NCBI GenBank assembly: GCA_050329415.1
Contig: JBHJOS010000074.1
Coordinates: 1-48,811, forward strand
Source: JANNOG01 sp050329415
Lineage (GTDB): Bacteria > Actinomycetota > Actinomycetes > Actinomycetales > JBBAYJ01
DNA length: 48,811 nucleotides
Direction of reading: 5' to 3'
The translations under genes and the position numbers were made by a program. A model generated the notes under the pieces. The model did no database searches. It saw nothing but the letters and a program-made list of their open reading frames with translations, and had not been told where the DNA came from. This document shows, one piece after another, positions 15,457 through 27,469 of this stretch. How positions within the stretch are numbered: position 1 is the first letter of the stretch; every line of letters starts with the position of its first letter.

Positions 15457-15534
15457 CTCTCTGCCACCTCCGGTGTCGGTCACGGTCCTGGGACGGCACT
15501 CGCGCCCCATCCTCATCGGTCACCGGGAACTGCC

Positions 15535-15540
15535 TACCCT
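15535..15540 (+). promoter_or_regulatory. -10 box of a leaderless-type promoter
   Basis: TACCCT followed by 7 nt and the GTG at 15548. It supports that GTG as the start of the VTT-type gene. Confidence 0.45.
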
Positions 15541-15547
15541 GGGGGCC

Positions 15548-16150
15548 GTGACCAGCGCGGCGGCCCCGGCCCGCCCGCGGCGCCGGCTCGCTGTGGCGGC
15601 CGCCGTGGTCGCACTGCTCGCGGTCAACGTCGCCGTGTACGCGGCGCTCGCGACCGAGCCGGCGCAGCGGGTCCTCGACGACCTGTCGGGATGGGCCTAC
15701 CTCGGGGTGTTCGCGCTGGCCCTGGTCGCCAACGCGGGGATCATGGTGGGCCTGCCCTACAACGCGGTCGTCCTCCAGATGGCCGCGACCGACGACCTGC
15801 CCTGGCTGGTCGCCGTGGTGGCGGCCGCCGGCTCGGCGCTCGGCGAGTCGACCTGCTGGTGGGTCGGCCGCCGCGGCTCCCGCGCCCTGCCCGGCGGCGG
15901 GCGGACCTCGCGGCTCGTCATCCGGCTCCGGCGGGTCACCGACGGCCGGGGCCGCGCCTTCGGTGCGGTCACCGTGTTCGCTGCGGTGCCGAACCACGCC
16001 TTCGACGTCGCCGGGCTCGCCGCGGGAGTCCTCGGCATCGGGTACCGGACCTTCCTGCTGGCGACCTTCACGGGTCGCCTGCTCCGCTTCGGACTCTTCG
16101 CCGCCGCCGGGCCGTCCCTGTTGGCGGCGTGGGCGGCGCTGTGGTCGTGA
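15548..16150 (+). CDS. VTT-domain (DedA/SNARE-associated-like) membrane protein
   Basis: A 200-residue multi-pass membrane protein. An N-terminal anchor (AVAAAVVALLAVNVAVYAAL) is followed by LGVFALALVANAGIMVGLPYNAVVLQ, a re-entrant loop type segment. GSALGESTCWWVGRRGSRALP matches the G-x3-G(D/E)-x3-Y-x-(I/V)-GR motif of VTT-domain proteins. C-terminal hydrophobic stretches complete the fold. DedA-type relatives move lipids or small ions, and the role here is unknown. It has a leaderless-type start. A 74-bp gap to lgt includes lgt's own promoter. Confidence 0.65.
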   Translation: MTSAAAPARPRRRLAVAAAVVALLAVNVAVYAALATEPAQRVLDDLSGWAYLGVFALALVANAGIMVGLPYNAVVLQMAATDDLPWLVAVVAAAGSALGESTCWWVGRRGSRALPGGGRTSRLVIRLRRVTDGRGRAFGAVTVFAAVPNHAFDVAGLAAGVLGIGYRTFLLATFTGRLLRFGLFAAAGPSLLAAWAALWS

Positions 16151-16212
16151 CGAGCTGCGGACGTCCGCAGGGGACGCCGGATCGCGTGGGCGAGTCGATC
16201 GGCCGCCGCGCG

Positions 16213-16218
16213 TAGCCT
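16213..16218 (+). promoter_or_regulatory. -10 box of a leaderless-type promoter for lgt
   Basis: TAGCCT followed by 6 nt and the GTG at 16225. This spacing fits a leaderless transcript and supports the start of lgt. Confidence 0.45.
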
Positions 16219-16224
16219 GACCCC

Positions 16225-17271
16225 GTGCCGGCCGGTATCCCGTACACGTCCTTCCCCGAGATCCCGCTCGGGCCGATCACCCTGCAGACCTTCGGGCTGT
16301 GCGTCGCCGTCGGCGTCATCCTCGGCGCCTGGCTGACCGTCCGGCGCAACCGCCGCCTCGGCATCAGCGTCGACCAGAGCGAGCGGATCATCATGCTGCT
16401 CGTCGTCGCGGGTCTCGTCGGGGCTCGCCTGCTGTGGGTGATCACCGCCTGGGACCAGATCGAGTCGCCGATCGACGTCATCGCGGTGTGGAACGGCGGG
16501 CTGCAGTTCTCGGGCGGGTTCATCGCCGCGCTGCTGCTCGCGCCGGTGCTCACCCGGCGGCTGTCGTCCGAGCAGCGCTGGCACCTGCTCGACGGGGCCG
16601 CCATGGGACTGGCGCTGGGCCTGGCGATCGGCCGGATCGGCTGCTACGCCGTCGGCGAGCACCTGGGCGGGCCGACGTCGTTCCCGCTCGGCATCACCTA
16701 CCAGGGCGGGCCGACGGTCGAGGGGCCGCTGGCGGTCGGCGAGACGTACTGGTCGACCCCGGTGCTCGAGTTCCTCTACGTCCTCGTCATCCTCGGGATC
16801 ATGTTGTGGGTCGACCGGCGCGGCACGGCGGGCGCCGGCACGATCGCCGGGATCTTCTGCGCGCTCTACGCCGTGGCCCGGTTCGGCTCCGACTTCCTGC
16901 GCGAGTTCGACCAGCAGCTGTTCGGGCTCACCGGTGCCCAGTACATGACCTTCGCGCTCGTCGTGCTCGGGGCCTGGTTCCTGTGGACCGCCCGCCGCCG
17001 CGAGAGTCCCGCCTCGTATCGGGCGCGGTTGTCGGAAGCCGCCGCGAGGCGGGCCGTGGGCGCCGCCGCCACTACGGACGGCGATGCCTCGGCCCCCTCC
17101 TCCGCCGCCTTGGACGGCGCAGCCTCGGACGGCGCCGCCTCGGACGCCGACACCCCGGACGCCGACACCCCGGACAGCGACACCGCCACCGGCCCGGTGG
17201 CCGACCGTCCCGCAACCGCCGCTGGCAGCGGCCCACCGGAGCCGGTGGCCGGCCAGCGGCGCGCCGAGTGA
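16225..17271 (+). CDS. lgt: Prolipoprotein diacylglyceryl transferase family protein
   Basis: A 348-residue protein with about seven membrane segments. Lgt transfers diacylglycerol from phosphatidylglycerol to the lipobox Cys of prolipoproteins at the membrane. The family signature region reads GRIGCYAVGEHLGGPTSFPLG at about 136-156, so the Asn residues usual at the GRxGN and NxE positions are Cys and Val here. The conserved Arg and Glu remain. A late REFDQQLFGLTGAQ matches the usual C-terminal loop. About 80 residues of low-complexity Ala/Asp/Thr follow the last helix (SDADTPDADTPDSD). The gene probably supplies lipid to lipoproteins such as that at 45182. Because of the signature changes it might be a divergent paralogue. 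Confidence 0.8.
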   Translation: MPAGIPYTSFPEIPLGPITLQTFGLCVAVGVILGAWLTVRRNRRLGISVDQSERIIMLLVVAGLVGARLLWVITAWDQIESPIDVIAVWNGGLQFSGGFIAALLLAPVLTRRLSSEQRWHLLDGAAMGLALGLAIGRIGCYAVGEHLGGPTSFPLGITYQGGPTVEGPLAVGETYWSTPVLEFLYVLVILGIMLWVDRRGTAGAGTIAGIFCALYAVARFGSDFLREFDQQLFGLTGAQYMTFALVVLGAWFLWTARRRESPASYRARLSEAAARRAVGAAATTDGDASAPSSAALDGAASDGAASDADTPDADTPDSDTATGPVADRPATAAGSGPPEPVAGQRRAE

Positions 17272-17278
17272 GCTGACG

Positions 17279-17392
17279 ATGGGTGACCTCGACGCGAGTC
17301 CGCGAGCCCGCCAGGCCGAGATCGCCTCCCGCTGCCCGGTCCACCAGGTGCTGCACCGCGGCATCCGGCTGTCGACCCGAGCGGAGGGTTGA
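17279..17392 (+). pseudogene. C-terminal remnant of an OsmC-family protein
   Basis: A 37-codon frame beginning MGDLDASPRARQ ends with AEIASRCPVHQVLHRGIRL. The (A/L)xxIAxRCPVHxxLxxGxRI segment is the C-terminus of OsmC/Ohr-type peroxide-resistance proteins and carries their second redox Cys. The other ~100 residues are missing. It begins 7 bp after the lgt stop and its stop lies 2 bp before the next gene's GTG. It is either a relic or a reused microprotein. Confidence 0.55.
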
Positions 17393-17394
17393 CG

Positions 17395-17886
17395 GTGCCC
17401 GCCCTCTCCCGCCTGGTCCGGGCCGCCATCGCGCTCGCCGGTCCGGTCGTCGTCGAGGCGGTGGCCCGGGCCGCCCGGGACCCGCAGCGGCGTCGTCAGG
17501 TCCTCGACATCCTCGTCGCCGCCCGGGCGACGGCCGGGCAGGTCACACCGGCGGCGCGCAGTCGGACGCGGCTGCGCCAGGACCTCGACGCCACGGTCGC
17601 GCTCGCGCGCTCCCGGTGGGAGAGCGCCCGCGACGAGACCGAGCGGGCGTTGGCTCTGGAGTGGCTCCGCGAGGCCCAGGACGTCCGGCGAGCGGCCGAC
17701 ATCGTCGACAACCTCACCGGCACCGAACGCCGCGCCCTCACCGAGCGCCTCGACGCGCGCCGCCTCGCCCTGCTCCGGCGGATGCTCGCGACCACCCTCG
17801 AGGCGGTCGACGAGCCGCCGGGACCGGACCCGGGAGACCGTTCGGCCCTCCCGTCGACGCCTCGCCCGGGTCCGGACGACACCTGA
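17395..17886 (+). CDS. Hypothetical helical protein
   Basis: A 163-residue protein I do not recognise. It starts VPALSRLVRAAIALAGPVVV, a weakly hydrophobic helix. Predominantly helical, Arg/Ala/Leu-rich sequence follows to about 140 (RQVLDILVAARATAGQV, ERALALEWLREAQDVRRAAD), then a Pro-rich tail. There is no membrane segment strong enough to call and there are no Cys residues. It follows the OsmC remnant after 2 bp. Codon use matches the neighbours, so it is probably real. Confidence 0.6.
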   Translation: MPALSRLVRAAIALAGPVVVEAVARAARDPQRRRQVLDILVAARATAGQVTPAARSRTRLRQDLDATVALARSRWESARDETERALALEWLREAQDVRRAADIVDNLTGTERRALTERLDARRLALLRRMLATTLEAVDEPPGPDPGDRSALPSTPRPGPDDT

Positions 17887-17923
17887 CCGGACGCACCCGA
17901 CCCGGTGGCTCGGGTGTGACCAG

Positions 17924-17952
17924 CTCAAGGCGGTGAGCGCCCACCGTCGATG
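17924..17952 (+). promoter_or_regulatory. Weak sigma-28-like promoter before the NlpC/P60 gene
   Basis: CTCAAG at 17924-17929, 16 nt, then GTCGATG at 17946-17952. The upstream box equals the one at 7660, but the -10 has two mismatches and spacing is 2 nt longer. If real, the gene would start at the ATG at 17962. Confidence 0.25.
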
Positions 17953-19275
17953 TCCCGGGCGATGACGACGCCCACCCGAGCCCGGTGCCGGTGGCTGGCC
18001 CTGGGGGCGGCCACCGCCCTGGCGATGACCGCCACCACGCCCGCGGCCGCGATGCCGGCTCCCAGCGACCCCGGTGATCCCGGCACTTCCGTGATGGGAA
18101 CGCTCGACGTTGCCGAGCTCGACGGGCGCATCGCTGCCGCGGAGAGCCGCATCATGGCGGCCGACGTGGTGGCCTCGCAGGCGGTGGAGGACCTCAACGC
18201 CGCCCGCGTGACGGCCCGCGAGGCGCGGCGGGCCGCCGGGGCCGCCGAGGAGGCGTCCGCCCGGGCGGAGCGGGAGCTGGCCGGGGCCCGGCAGGCGCTG
18301 GGATCCCTCGCCTCCCGGGCCTACCGCCAGGGGCCCGACCTGGTGGCAGTGGACCTGCTCCGCAGCGGCGGCGGGCCTGAGGACCTCCTGGACCGGATGA
18401 CCCTGCTGCGCCACGTCGCCGAGGGGCAGGACGCGCATGTGCAGCACCTCGCCGCGGTGTCGGTCGTCGCCGACGTGCTGCGGGACGAGGCCGAGGCCGC
18501 GTCCGACCGGGCCGACGTGGCCGAGGCCGCGGCGGGCGCCCGACGGGCCGACACCCGGGCTCGCGTGACCGCCGCCGAGCAGGAGGTCGAGCGCCTGCTC
18601 GCGGAACGGGCCACCCTGGTGGCCTCGCTCGCCCAGGCGCGCGCCACCACTGTCGCCGCCGAGGGCCGGCGTCAGGAGACGCTGGCGGCGGCCCGCGCAG
18701 GCGCCGTCCCCCCGGCCGTGGACGGCGGCGCGGCCGACGCATGGCGTGTGTCCGGTCCGGACTCTCCGCTGCCCGGCTCCCGGGAACCCGCAGGGCCGGG
18801 CCCGGTCGCGGGTCCCGCGCCCTCGGTGCCCCCCGCGGCCCCGCCACCGCGCGACCCCGGCCCGGCGCCGACTCCCCCGGCGCACCCGCCCCCGGTGTCC
18901 GGCCCGGCCTCCGCCGGGGAGCAGGCCGTGGCGTGGGCCCGGACTCAGCTCGGGAAGGCGTACCGGTGGGGTGGGGAAGGACCGGACGCCTACGACTGCT
19001 CGGGCCTGACCACGCGGGCGTGGCAACGGGGCGGGGTGTCCCTGCCGCACTCCTCCCGCCTGCAGTACCAGCGGGTGAGCCGGCTCGACCCGAGTCGCCT
19101 GCGCCCGGGGGACCTCATCTTCTGGGGGTCGAACCCGGCGGACCCGGGCAGCATCCACCATGTCGCGATCTACGCCGGCGGCGGAATGATGATCGAGGCG
19201 CCCAACAAGCGGTCACTCGTCCGGGAGGTGCCGGTCCGCTGGTCGGGCACCATGCCGTTCGTCGGCCGGCCATGA
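17950..19275 (+). CDS. Secreted NlpC/P60 peptidoglycan endopeptidase with coiled coil
   Basis: A 441-residue exported hydrolase with a signal peptide (WLALGAATALAMTATTPAAAMP). A long Ala/Glu/Arg coiled coil spans about 45-245, a Pro-rich linker 260-315, and a C-terminal NlpC/P60 domain follows. The catalytic Cys is in DAYDCSGLTTRAW (about residue 350). The His is in SIHHVAIYAGGG and the polar third residue lies near EAPNKRS. The architecture is that of actinobacterial RipA/RipC-type endopeptidases, which cut the D-Glu/DAP stem peptide bond and need the coiled coil for control. An ATG at 17962 is an alternative start. It is convergent with ppa. Confidence 0.9.
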   Translation: MSRAMTTPTRARCRWLALGAATALAMTATTPAAAMPAPSDPGDPGTSVMGTLDVAELDGRIAAAESRIMAADVVASQAVEDLNAARVTAREARRAAGAAEEASARAERELAGARQALGSLASRAYRQGPDLVAVDLLRSGGGPEDLLDRMTLLRHVAEGQDAHVQHLAAVSVVADVLRDEAEAASDRADVAEAAAGARRADTRARVTAAEQEVERLLAERATLVASLAQARATTVAAEGRRQETLAAARAGAVPPAVDGGAADAWRVSGPDSPLPGSREPAGPGPVAGPAPSVPPAAPPPRDPGPAPTPPAHPPPVSGPASAGEQAVAWARTQLGKAYRWGGEGPDAYDCSGLTTRAWQRGGVSLPHSSRLQYQRVSRLDPSRLRPGDLIFWGSNPADPGSIHHVAIYAGGGMMIEAPNKRSLVREVPVRWSGTMPFVGRP

Positions 19276-19347
19276 CGCCGCCCATCCCGCCCCCCGCGCA
19301 GCCGGTGGTCCGGCTGCCCGCTCTGCCGACCTGCCGGGACAGCGGTC

Positions 19348-19908
19348 TCAGTGCGGAGGGGATGCGTGGCCGCTGCCATCACCTGAGGACTCCGCCGCCC
19401 GGGTTCCGTCGAACGACCGGCGGATCTCCTCCTCCGCTCGGGCCCTGTCGAACGACCGGCGGATCTCCTCCTCCGCCTGCTCCCGACCCGTCCAGTGCGC
19501 GCCCTCGACGCTCTTGCCGGGTTCCAGGTCCTTGTAGGTCTCGAAGAAGTGCTGGATCTCCAGCCGGTGGAAGTCGGAGATGTCGGTGAGTTCCCGCAGG
19601 TGTGCGGAGCGGACGTCACCCTTGGGCAGGCAGATGACCTTGTCGTCGCCACCGGCCTCGTCGCGCATCCGGAACATCCCGATGGCACGGCAGGCGACGA
19701 GGCAGCCCGGGAAGGTCGGCTCGTCGAGCAGGACGAGCGCGTCCAGCGGGTCGCCGTCCTGACCCAGGGTGCCCTCGATGAACCCGTAATCCGCCGGGTA
19801 GCGGGTGGCCGTGAACAGCATCCGGTCCAGCCGGATCCGACCCGTGACGTGGTCGACCTCGTACTTGTTCCGCTGTCCCTTCGGGATCTCGACCGTCACG
19901 TCGAACAT
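19348..19908 (-). CDS. ppa: Inorganic pyrophosphatase
   Basis: A 186-residue family I soluble pyrophosphatase, which hydrolyses PPi and drives biosynthesis. The start MFDVTVEIPKGQRNKYEVDH is the family N-terminus. The metal-binding Asp cluster is in YGFIEGTLGQDGDPLDALVL, with further ligands in DEAGGDDKVICLP and HFFETYKDLEPGK. The ATG at 19908 matches the family start. ATG at 19920, preceded by GCGGAG, or GTG at 19938 are possible. The C-terminus is longer than usual and contains a 13-residue duplication (AEEEIRRSFD twice). It is divergent from the dacB-type gene, as in other actinobacteria. Confidence 0.95.
   Translation of the reverse strand: MFDVTVEIPKGQRNKYEVDHVTGRIRLDRMLFTATRYPADYGFIEGTLGQDGDPLDALVLLDEPTFPGCLVACRAIGMFRMRDEAGGDDKVICLPKGDVRSAHLRELTDISDFHRLEIQHFFETYKDLEPGKSVEGAHWTGREQAEEEIRRSFDRARAEEEIRRSFDGTRAAESSGDGSGHASPPH
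19409..19476. repeat. 39-bp in-frame duplication in the 3' end of ppa
   Basis: A 29-base segment beginning TCGAACGACCGGCGGATCTC occurs at 19409-19437 and 19448-19476, offset by 39 bp. It encodes the repeated AEEEIRRSFD tail. Near-perfect identity suggests a recent duplication. Confidence 0.85.
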
Positions 19909-20062
19909 CAGGTCACCCATGTGCTCCGCCTCTCCCACCGATCCCCCTTGCGCGCGCTGCGGGGGATAGTCTCCCGCACGCGGACGATCGCGATCAGGTG
20001 CCGGTCGTCAGTCGCGTCGGCGCGTCGGCGCGCCGGTTGCAGAGACCACGATCGACGAGGGG

Positions 20063-24160
<4,098 letters not shown>

Positions 24161-24278
24161 CCGGGCCACGGCGTCCACGGGCGGAGCGGTGGGCCTCGGC
24201 CGGTGGCGAACGGCCGTGGTTGCCGCCGTGCCCGGTTTGCGAGGATGGGTGCTCCCGCCCATGTACCCGGAGGCAGAT

Positions 24279-24341
24279 GTGAGCGCCTGTCACTGTGACG
24301 GTCGACCCGTCCCCCCTGCCCCGACGATCGGTCGGCGATGA
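24279..24341 (+). CDS. Short leader peptide with a Cys-His-Cys motif, coupled to the next gene
   Basis: A 20-residue frame starts at GTG 24279, preceded by CCCGGAGGCA, a good ribosome site. It reads VSACHCDGRPVPPAPTIGRR, and its TGA overlaps the next gene's ATG as ATGA at 24338-24341. The Cys-x-Cys motif, the ribosome site and exact coupling argue that it is translated. It could be a leader peptide sensing metal or redox state, or a remnant of a zinc-binding partner. This is inference. Confidence 0.45.
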   Translation: MSACHCDGRPVPPAPTIGRR

Positions 24342-26020
24342 CCGAGCAGGCTACCGGTGACCAGTCCGCGCGCCCGGTTCTGCTCACGGTGGACGACGAC
24401 CCGGGCGTCTCGAGGTCGGTGGCCCGGGACCTGCGCAGCCGGTACGGCCGGGAGTTCCGCGTGGTCCGCGCGGAGTCCGGGGAGTCCGCGCTGGAGGCCC
24501 TGCGCGAGATCGTCCGCCGCGGCGGCGCGGTCGCCGCGATCCTTGCCGACTACCGGATGCCCGGCATGGACGGCGTCGAGTTCCTCGAGCAGGCCATGGA
24601 CGTGGTGCCGCTGGCGCGGCGCGCCCTGCTCACCGCCTACGCCGACACGGACGCCGCGATTGCGGCGATCAACGTGGTGGACGTCGACCACTACCTGCTC
24701 AAGCCGTGGTCGCCGCCGGAGGAGAAGCTCTACCCGGTCGTCGACAACCTCGTCGACCTGTGGCGCGCCGCCCACGAGCGCCCGCCCGAGCCGGACACCC
24801 GGCTCGTGGGGCACCGCTGGTCCCAGGCCTCGCACGAGGCACGGAGCTTCCTCGCCCGCAGCGGCGTCTCCTACCGGTGGTACTCCTCCGACGAGCCTGA
24901 GGGGCGCCGGTGGCTGGCCGCCGCGGGCACCGACGGCTCCGAGCTGCCGGTCGTTCTCACCTCCGACGGGGACGCCCTGGTGGCGCCCACGCTGCCCGAG
25001 CTGGCCGTCCGGGTCGGCCTCACCATCGTGCCGTCCGAGGAGTTCTACGACGTCGCGGTCGTCGGAGGCGGACCCGCGGGTCTCGGGACCGCCGTGTACG
25101 CCGCGTCCGAGGGCCTGTCGACGGTGCTGCTCGAGGGGCGTGCGATCGGGGGCCAGGCGGGCGAGAGCTCCCGGATCGAGAACTACCTGGGTTTCCCGGA
25201 CGGGATCAGCGGATCCCAGCTCACGGAGCGGGCCCGCCGCCAGGCCGTGAAGTTCGGGGCCGAGCTGCTGACCGCCTGCACTGTGTCCGGCATGAGCGTC
25301 GAGGGCGCCCGGCGGACCCTGTGCCTGGCCGACGGCCGCCGCGTGTCCGCCCAGTCGGTCATCCTCGCCACCGGGGTGGCGTACCGGCGGCTGCCGGCGG
25401 TCGGCGCCGACGACCTGGCCGGGCGCGGCGTGTACTACGGCTCGTCCGCGACGGTCGGCATGGACGCCTCCGGCGAGCACGTGGTCGTCGTCGGCGGCGC
25501 CAACTCGGCAGGCCAGGCCGCGGTGTTCCTGTCCCGCTACGCCGAGCGGGTGAGCATTGTGGTTCGTGGCGACGGGCTCGGCGCCTCGATGTCGCAGTAC
25601 CTCATCGAGCAGATCGACGCCATCGACTCCATCCACGTCCGCTCCCGCAGCGAGGTGGTCGCCTGCCGCGGCGACGGCCGGCTGCAGCAGGTGGACATCC
25701 GGCGCAAGGACTACGGTGCCACCGAGACCGTGGACACCGGACATGTCTTCGTCTTCATCGGCGCCCGGCCGGACACCGGCTGGCTGCCGCCGGAGGTCCG
25801 CCGCGACGCCGACGGGTTCGTTGTCACAGGCCCTGCGGCGGACGGCACCCGGCCTCGCGGCTGGCACCTTGACCGGGAGCCCTACCTGCTCGAGACCAGC
25901 CTGCCCGGTGTGTTCGCGGCCGGTGACGTCCGGGGCGGCTCGGTCAAGCGGGTGGCGGCGGCCGTCGGTGAGGGCGCGCTGGCTGTCACTTTGGTCCACC
26001 GCTACCTGGGGCAGTCGTGA
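24338..26020 (+). CDS. Fused response regulator / thioredoxin-reductase-like flavoprotein
   Basis: A 560-residue fusion. Residues ~8-140 are a receiver domain with acidic pocket VDDDP, phospho-acceptor Asp71 in LADYRMPGMDG and the conserved Lys in LLKPW. From ~230 there is an FAD/NADPH two-domain reductase: VVGGGPAGLGTAVYAA, GGQAGESSRIENYLGFPDGI, then NADPH-binding VVGGANSAGQAAVFL and C-terminal GVFAAGDVRGGSVKRVA. The CxxC redox pair of true thioredoxin reductase is absent: the equivalent stretch is GVYYGSSATVG. It should therefore pass electrons to something other than thioredoxin. It is coupled upstream to a leader and downstream by GTGA to a histidine kinase, its likely phosphodonor. Confidence 0.9.
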   Translation: MTEQATGDQSARPVLLTVDDDPGVSRSVARDLRSRYGREFRVVRAESGESALEALREIVRRGGAVAAILADYRMPGMDGVEFLEQAMDVVPLARRALLTAYADTDAAIAAINVVDVDHYLLKPWSPPEEKLYPVVDNLVDLWRAAHERPPEPDTRLVGHRWSQASHEARSFLARSGVSYRWYSSDEPEGRRWLAAAGTDGSELPVVLTSDGDALVAPTLPELAVRVGLTIVPSEEFYDVAVVGGGPAGLGTAVYAASEGLSTVLLEGRAIGGQAGESSRIENYLGFPDGISGSQLTERARRQAVKFGAELLTACTVSGMSVEGARRTLCLADGRRVSAQSVILATGVAYRRLPAVGADDLAGRGVYYGSSATVGMDASGEHVVVVGGANSAGQAAVFLSRYAERVSIVVRGDGLGASMSQYLIEQIDAIDSIHVRSRSEVVACRGDGRLQQVDIRRKDYGATETVDTGHVFVFIGARPDTGWLPPEVRRDADGFVVTGPAADGTRPRGWHLDREPYLLETSLPGVFAAGDVRGGSVKRVAAAVGEGALAVTLVHRYLGQS

Positions 26021-27465
26021 CCGTCACCGCACCCGACGGGGCGCCGCGCCTCTCGGCCGACGAGCTCGCCGACCTGTTTCTCTTCGAGAGCCTGTCCGCG
26101 GGGCAGCGGCAGTGGCTGGCCGACCGGGGCTGGGTGGTGGAGGTCTCCGCAGGGGCCGCGGTGTACCGCGAGGGTGAGCCGGCCGAGGTGTTCGTCGTAC
26201 TGCTCGACGGCGAGATCCGGTTGTTCCGCCGAGTCCGCGACACCGACGTCGACCTGGTCCGCAGCGCCCACCGCGGTGCCTACGCCGGAGCGACCCAGGC
26301 CTACGTGTCGGGGTTGACCGACCAGCGGTACTCGAACTCCATGACGGCGATCGCCGACAGTCGGTTCTTCGTCCTGGGTGCGGCCGAGTTCGCCGAGGCG
26401 GTGCGCGAGTGGTTCCCGATGGCGGTGCACCTGCTGGAGGGGCTGTTCTTCGGCCTGCGCAACAGCGATGCCGTCGTCGGCCAGCGGGAGCGGCTCATCG
26501 CGCTCGGCCAGCTCTCCGCCGGGCTGACCCACGAGCTCAACAACCCCGCGGCCGCTGCGGTGCGCGCCACCGCCCGGCTGCGCGAGCGGGTGGCGGCCAT
26601 GCGCCACAAGCTGGCGACCCTGGCCGGAGGAGCCGTCGCCCCCGACACGCTGCGCGCGATGACGACGCTGCAGGAGCGGGCTGTGGCCGGGATCGCCGCA
26701 GCGCCCCGCCTCACCCCGATGGAGGCCTCGGACGCCGAGGACGCCGTGGGGGACTGGCTGGAGGGCCACGAGGTCGGCGGTGCCTGGGACCTCGCCCCCG
26801 TGCTCGTCCAGGCAGGGGTGGCGGACGCGTACCTCGAGGACGTGGCGGCCGCGATCCCCGGGGCCCACCTGGACGGCGGGATCCGGTGGATCGTCTACTC
26901 CCTCGAGACCGAGCTGCTCATGAACGAGATCGATGAGGCGACGAGCCGGATCTCGTCGCTGGTCGCGGCATCCAAGCAGTACTCGCAGCTCGACCGCGCC
27001 CCCTACCAGGAGACCGACGTCCACGACGGGATCGAGTCCACGCTGGTGATGCTGACGTCGAAGCTCGACGGTGTTCGGGTCGAACGGGACTACGACCGGG
27101 ATCTGCCGCGGGTCCCCGCCTACCCGGCCGAGCTCAACCAGGTGTGGACGAACCTCGTCGACAACGCCGTCGACGCGATGGGCGGGTCGGGCGCCCTCAC
27201 GGTCCGCACGTTCCGTCAGGACCGCTATGTGGTCGTGGAGATCATCGACACCGGCCCCGGGGTGCCCGAGGACCTGCGCCGACGCATCTTCGAGCCGTTC
27301 TTCACGACCAAGCCCGTGGGCCAGGGCACCGGGCTGGGCCTGGACATCTCGCGGCGGATCGTCGTCGAGCGCCACCGCGGGGACCTCCGGCTGGAGTCGC
27401 GCCCCGGCGACACCCGCTTCCAGGCGGTCCTGCCCATCGAGCTGGCCGGCCGCTCACCCGAGTAG
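26017..27465 (+). CDS. Histidine kinase with cyclic-nucleotide-binding sensor domain
   Basis: A 482-residue soluble kinase. An N-terminal cNMP-binding-like beta-barrel (about 15-140; GAAVYREGEPAEVFVVLLDG) is followed by an H-box in QLSAGLTHELNNPAAAA with His172. A helical region and a HATPase domain follow, with N-box NQVWTNLVDNAVDAMGG, G1 DTGPGVPEDLRRRIFEPFFTT and G2 GQGTGLGLDISRRIV. It lacks membrane segments, so the signal is internal. Start GTG 26017 overlaps the stop of the receiver/flavoprotein gene (GTGA), so the two form a two-component pair in which the response regulator is itself a redox enzyme. The ligand is unknown. Confidence 0.9.
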   Translation: MTVTAPDGAPRLSADELADLFLFESLSAGQRQWLADRGWVVEVSAGAAVYREGEPAEVFVVLLDGEIRLFRRVRDTDVDLVRSAHRGAYAGATQAYVSGLTDQRYSNSMTAIADSRFFVLGAAEFAEAVREWFPMAVHLLEGLFFGLRNSDAVVGQRERLIALGQLSAGLTHELNNPAAAAVRATARLRERVAAMRHKLATLAGGAVAPDTLRAMTTLQERAVAGIAAAPRLTPMEASDAEDAVGDWLEGHEVGGAWDLAPVLVQAGVADAYLEDVAAAIPGAHLDGGIRWIVYSLETELLMNEIDEATSRISSLVAASKQYSQLDRAPYQETDVHDGIESTLVMLTSKLDGVRVERDYDRDLPRVPAYPAELNQVWTNLVDNAVDAMGGSGALTVRTFRQDRYVVVEIIDTGPGVPEDLRRRIFEPFFTTKPVGQGTGLGLDISRRIVVERHRGDLRLESRPGDTRFQAVLPIELAGRSPE

Positions 27466-27469
27466 CGGT

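Noticed and set aside
25380..25520. True thioredoxin reductase call for the fused response regulator
   Set aside because: The CxxC redox pair expected between the FAD and NADPH segments is absent.
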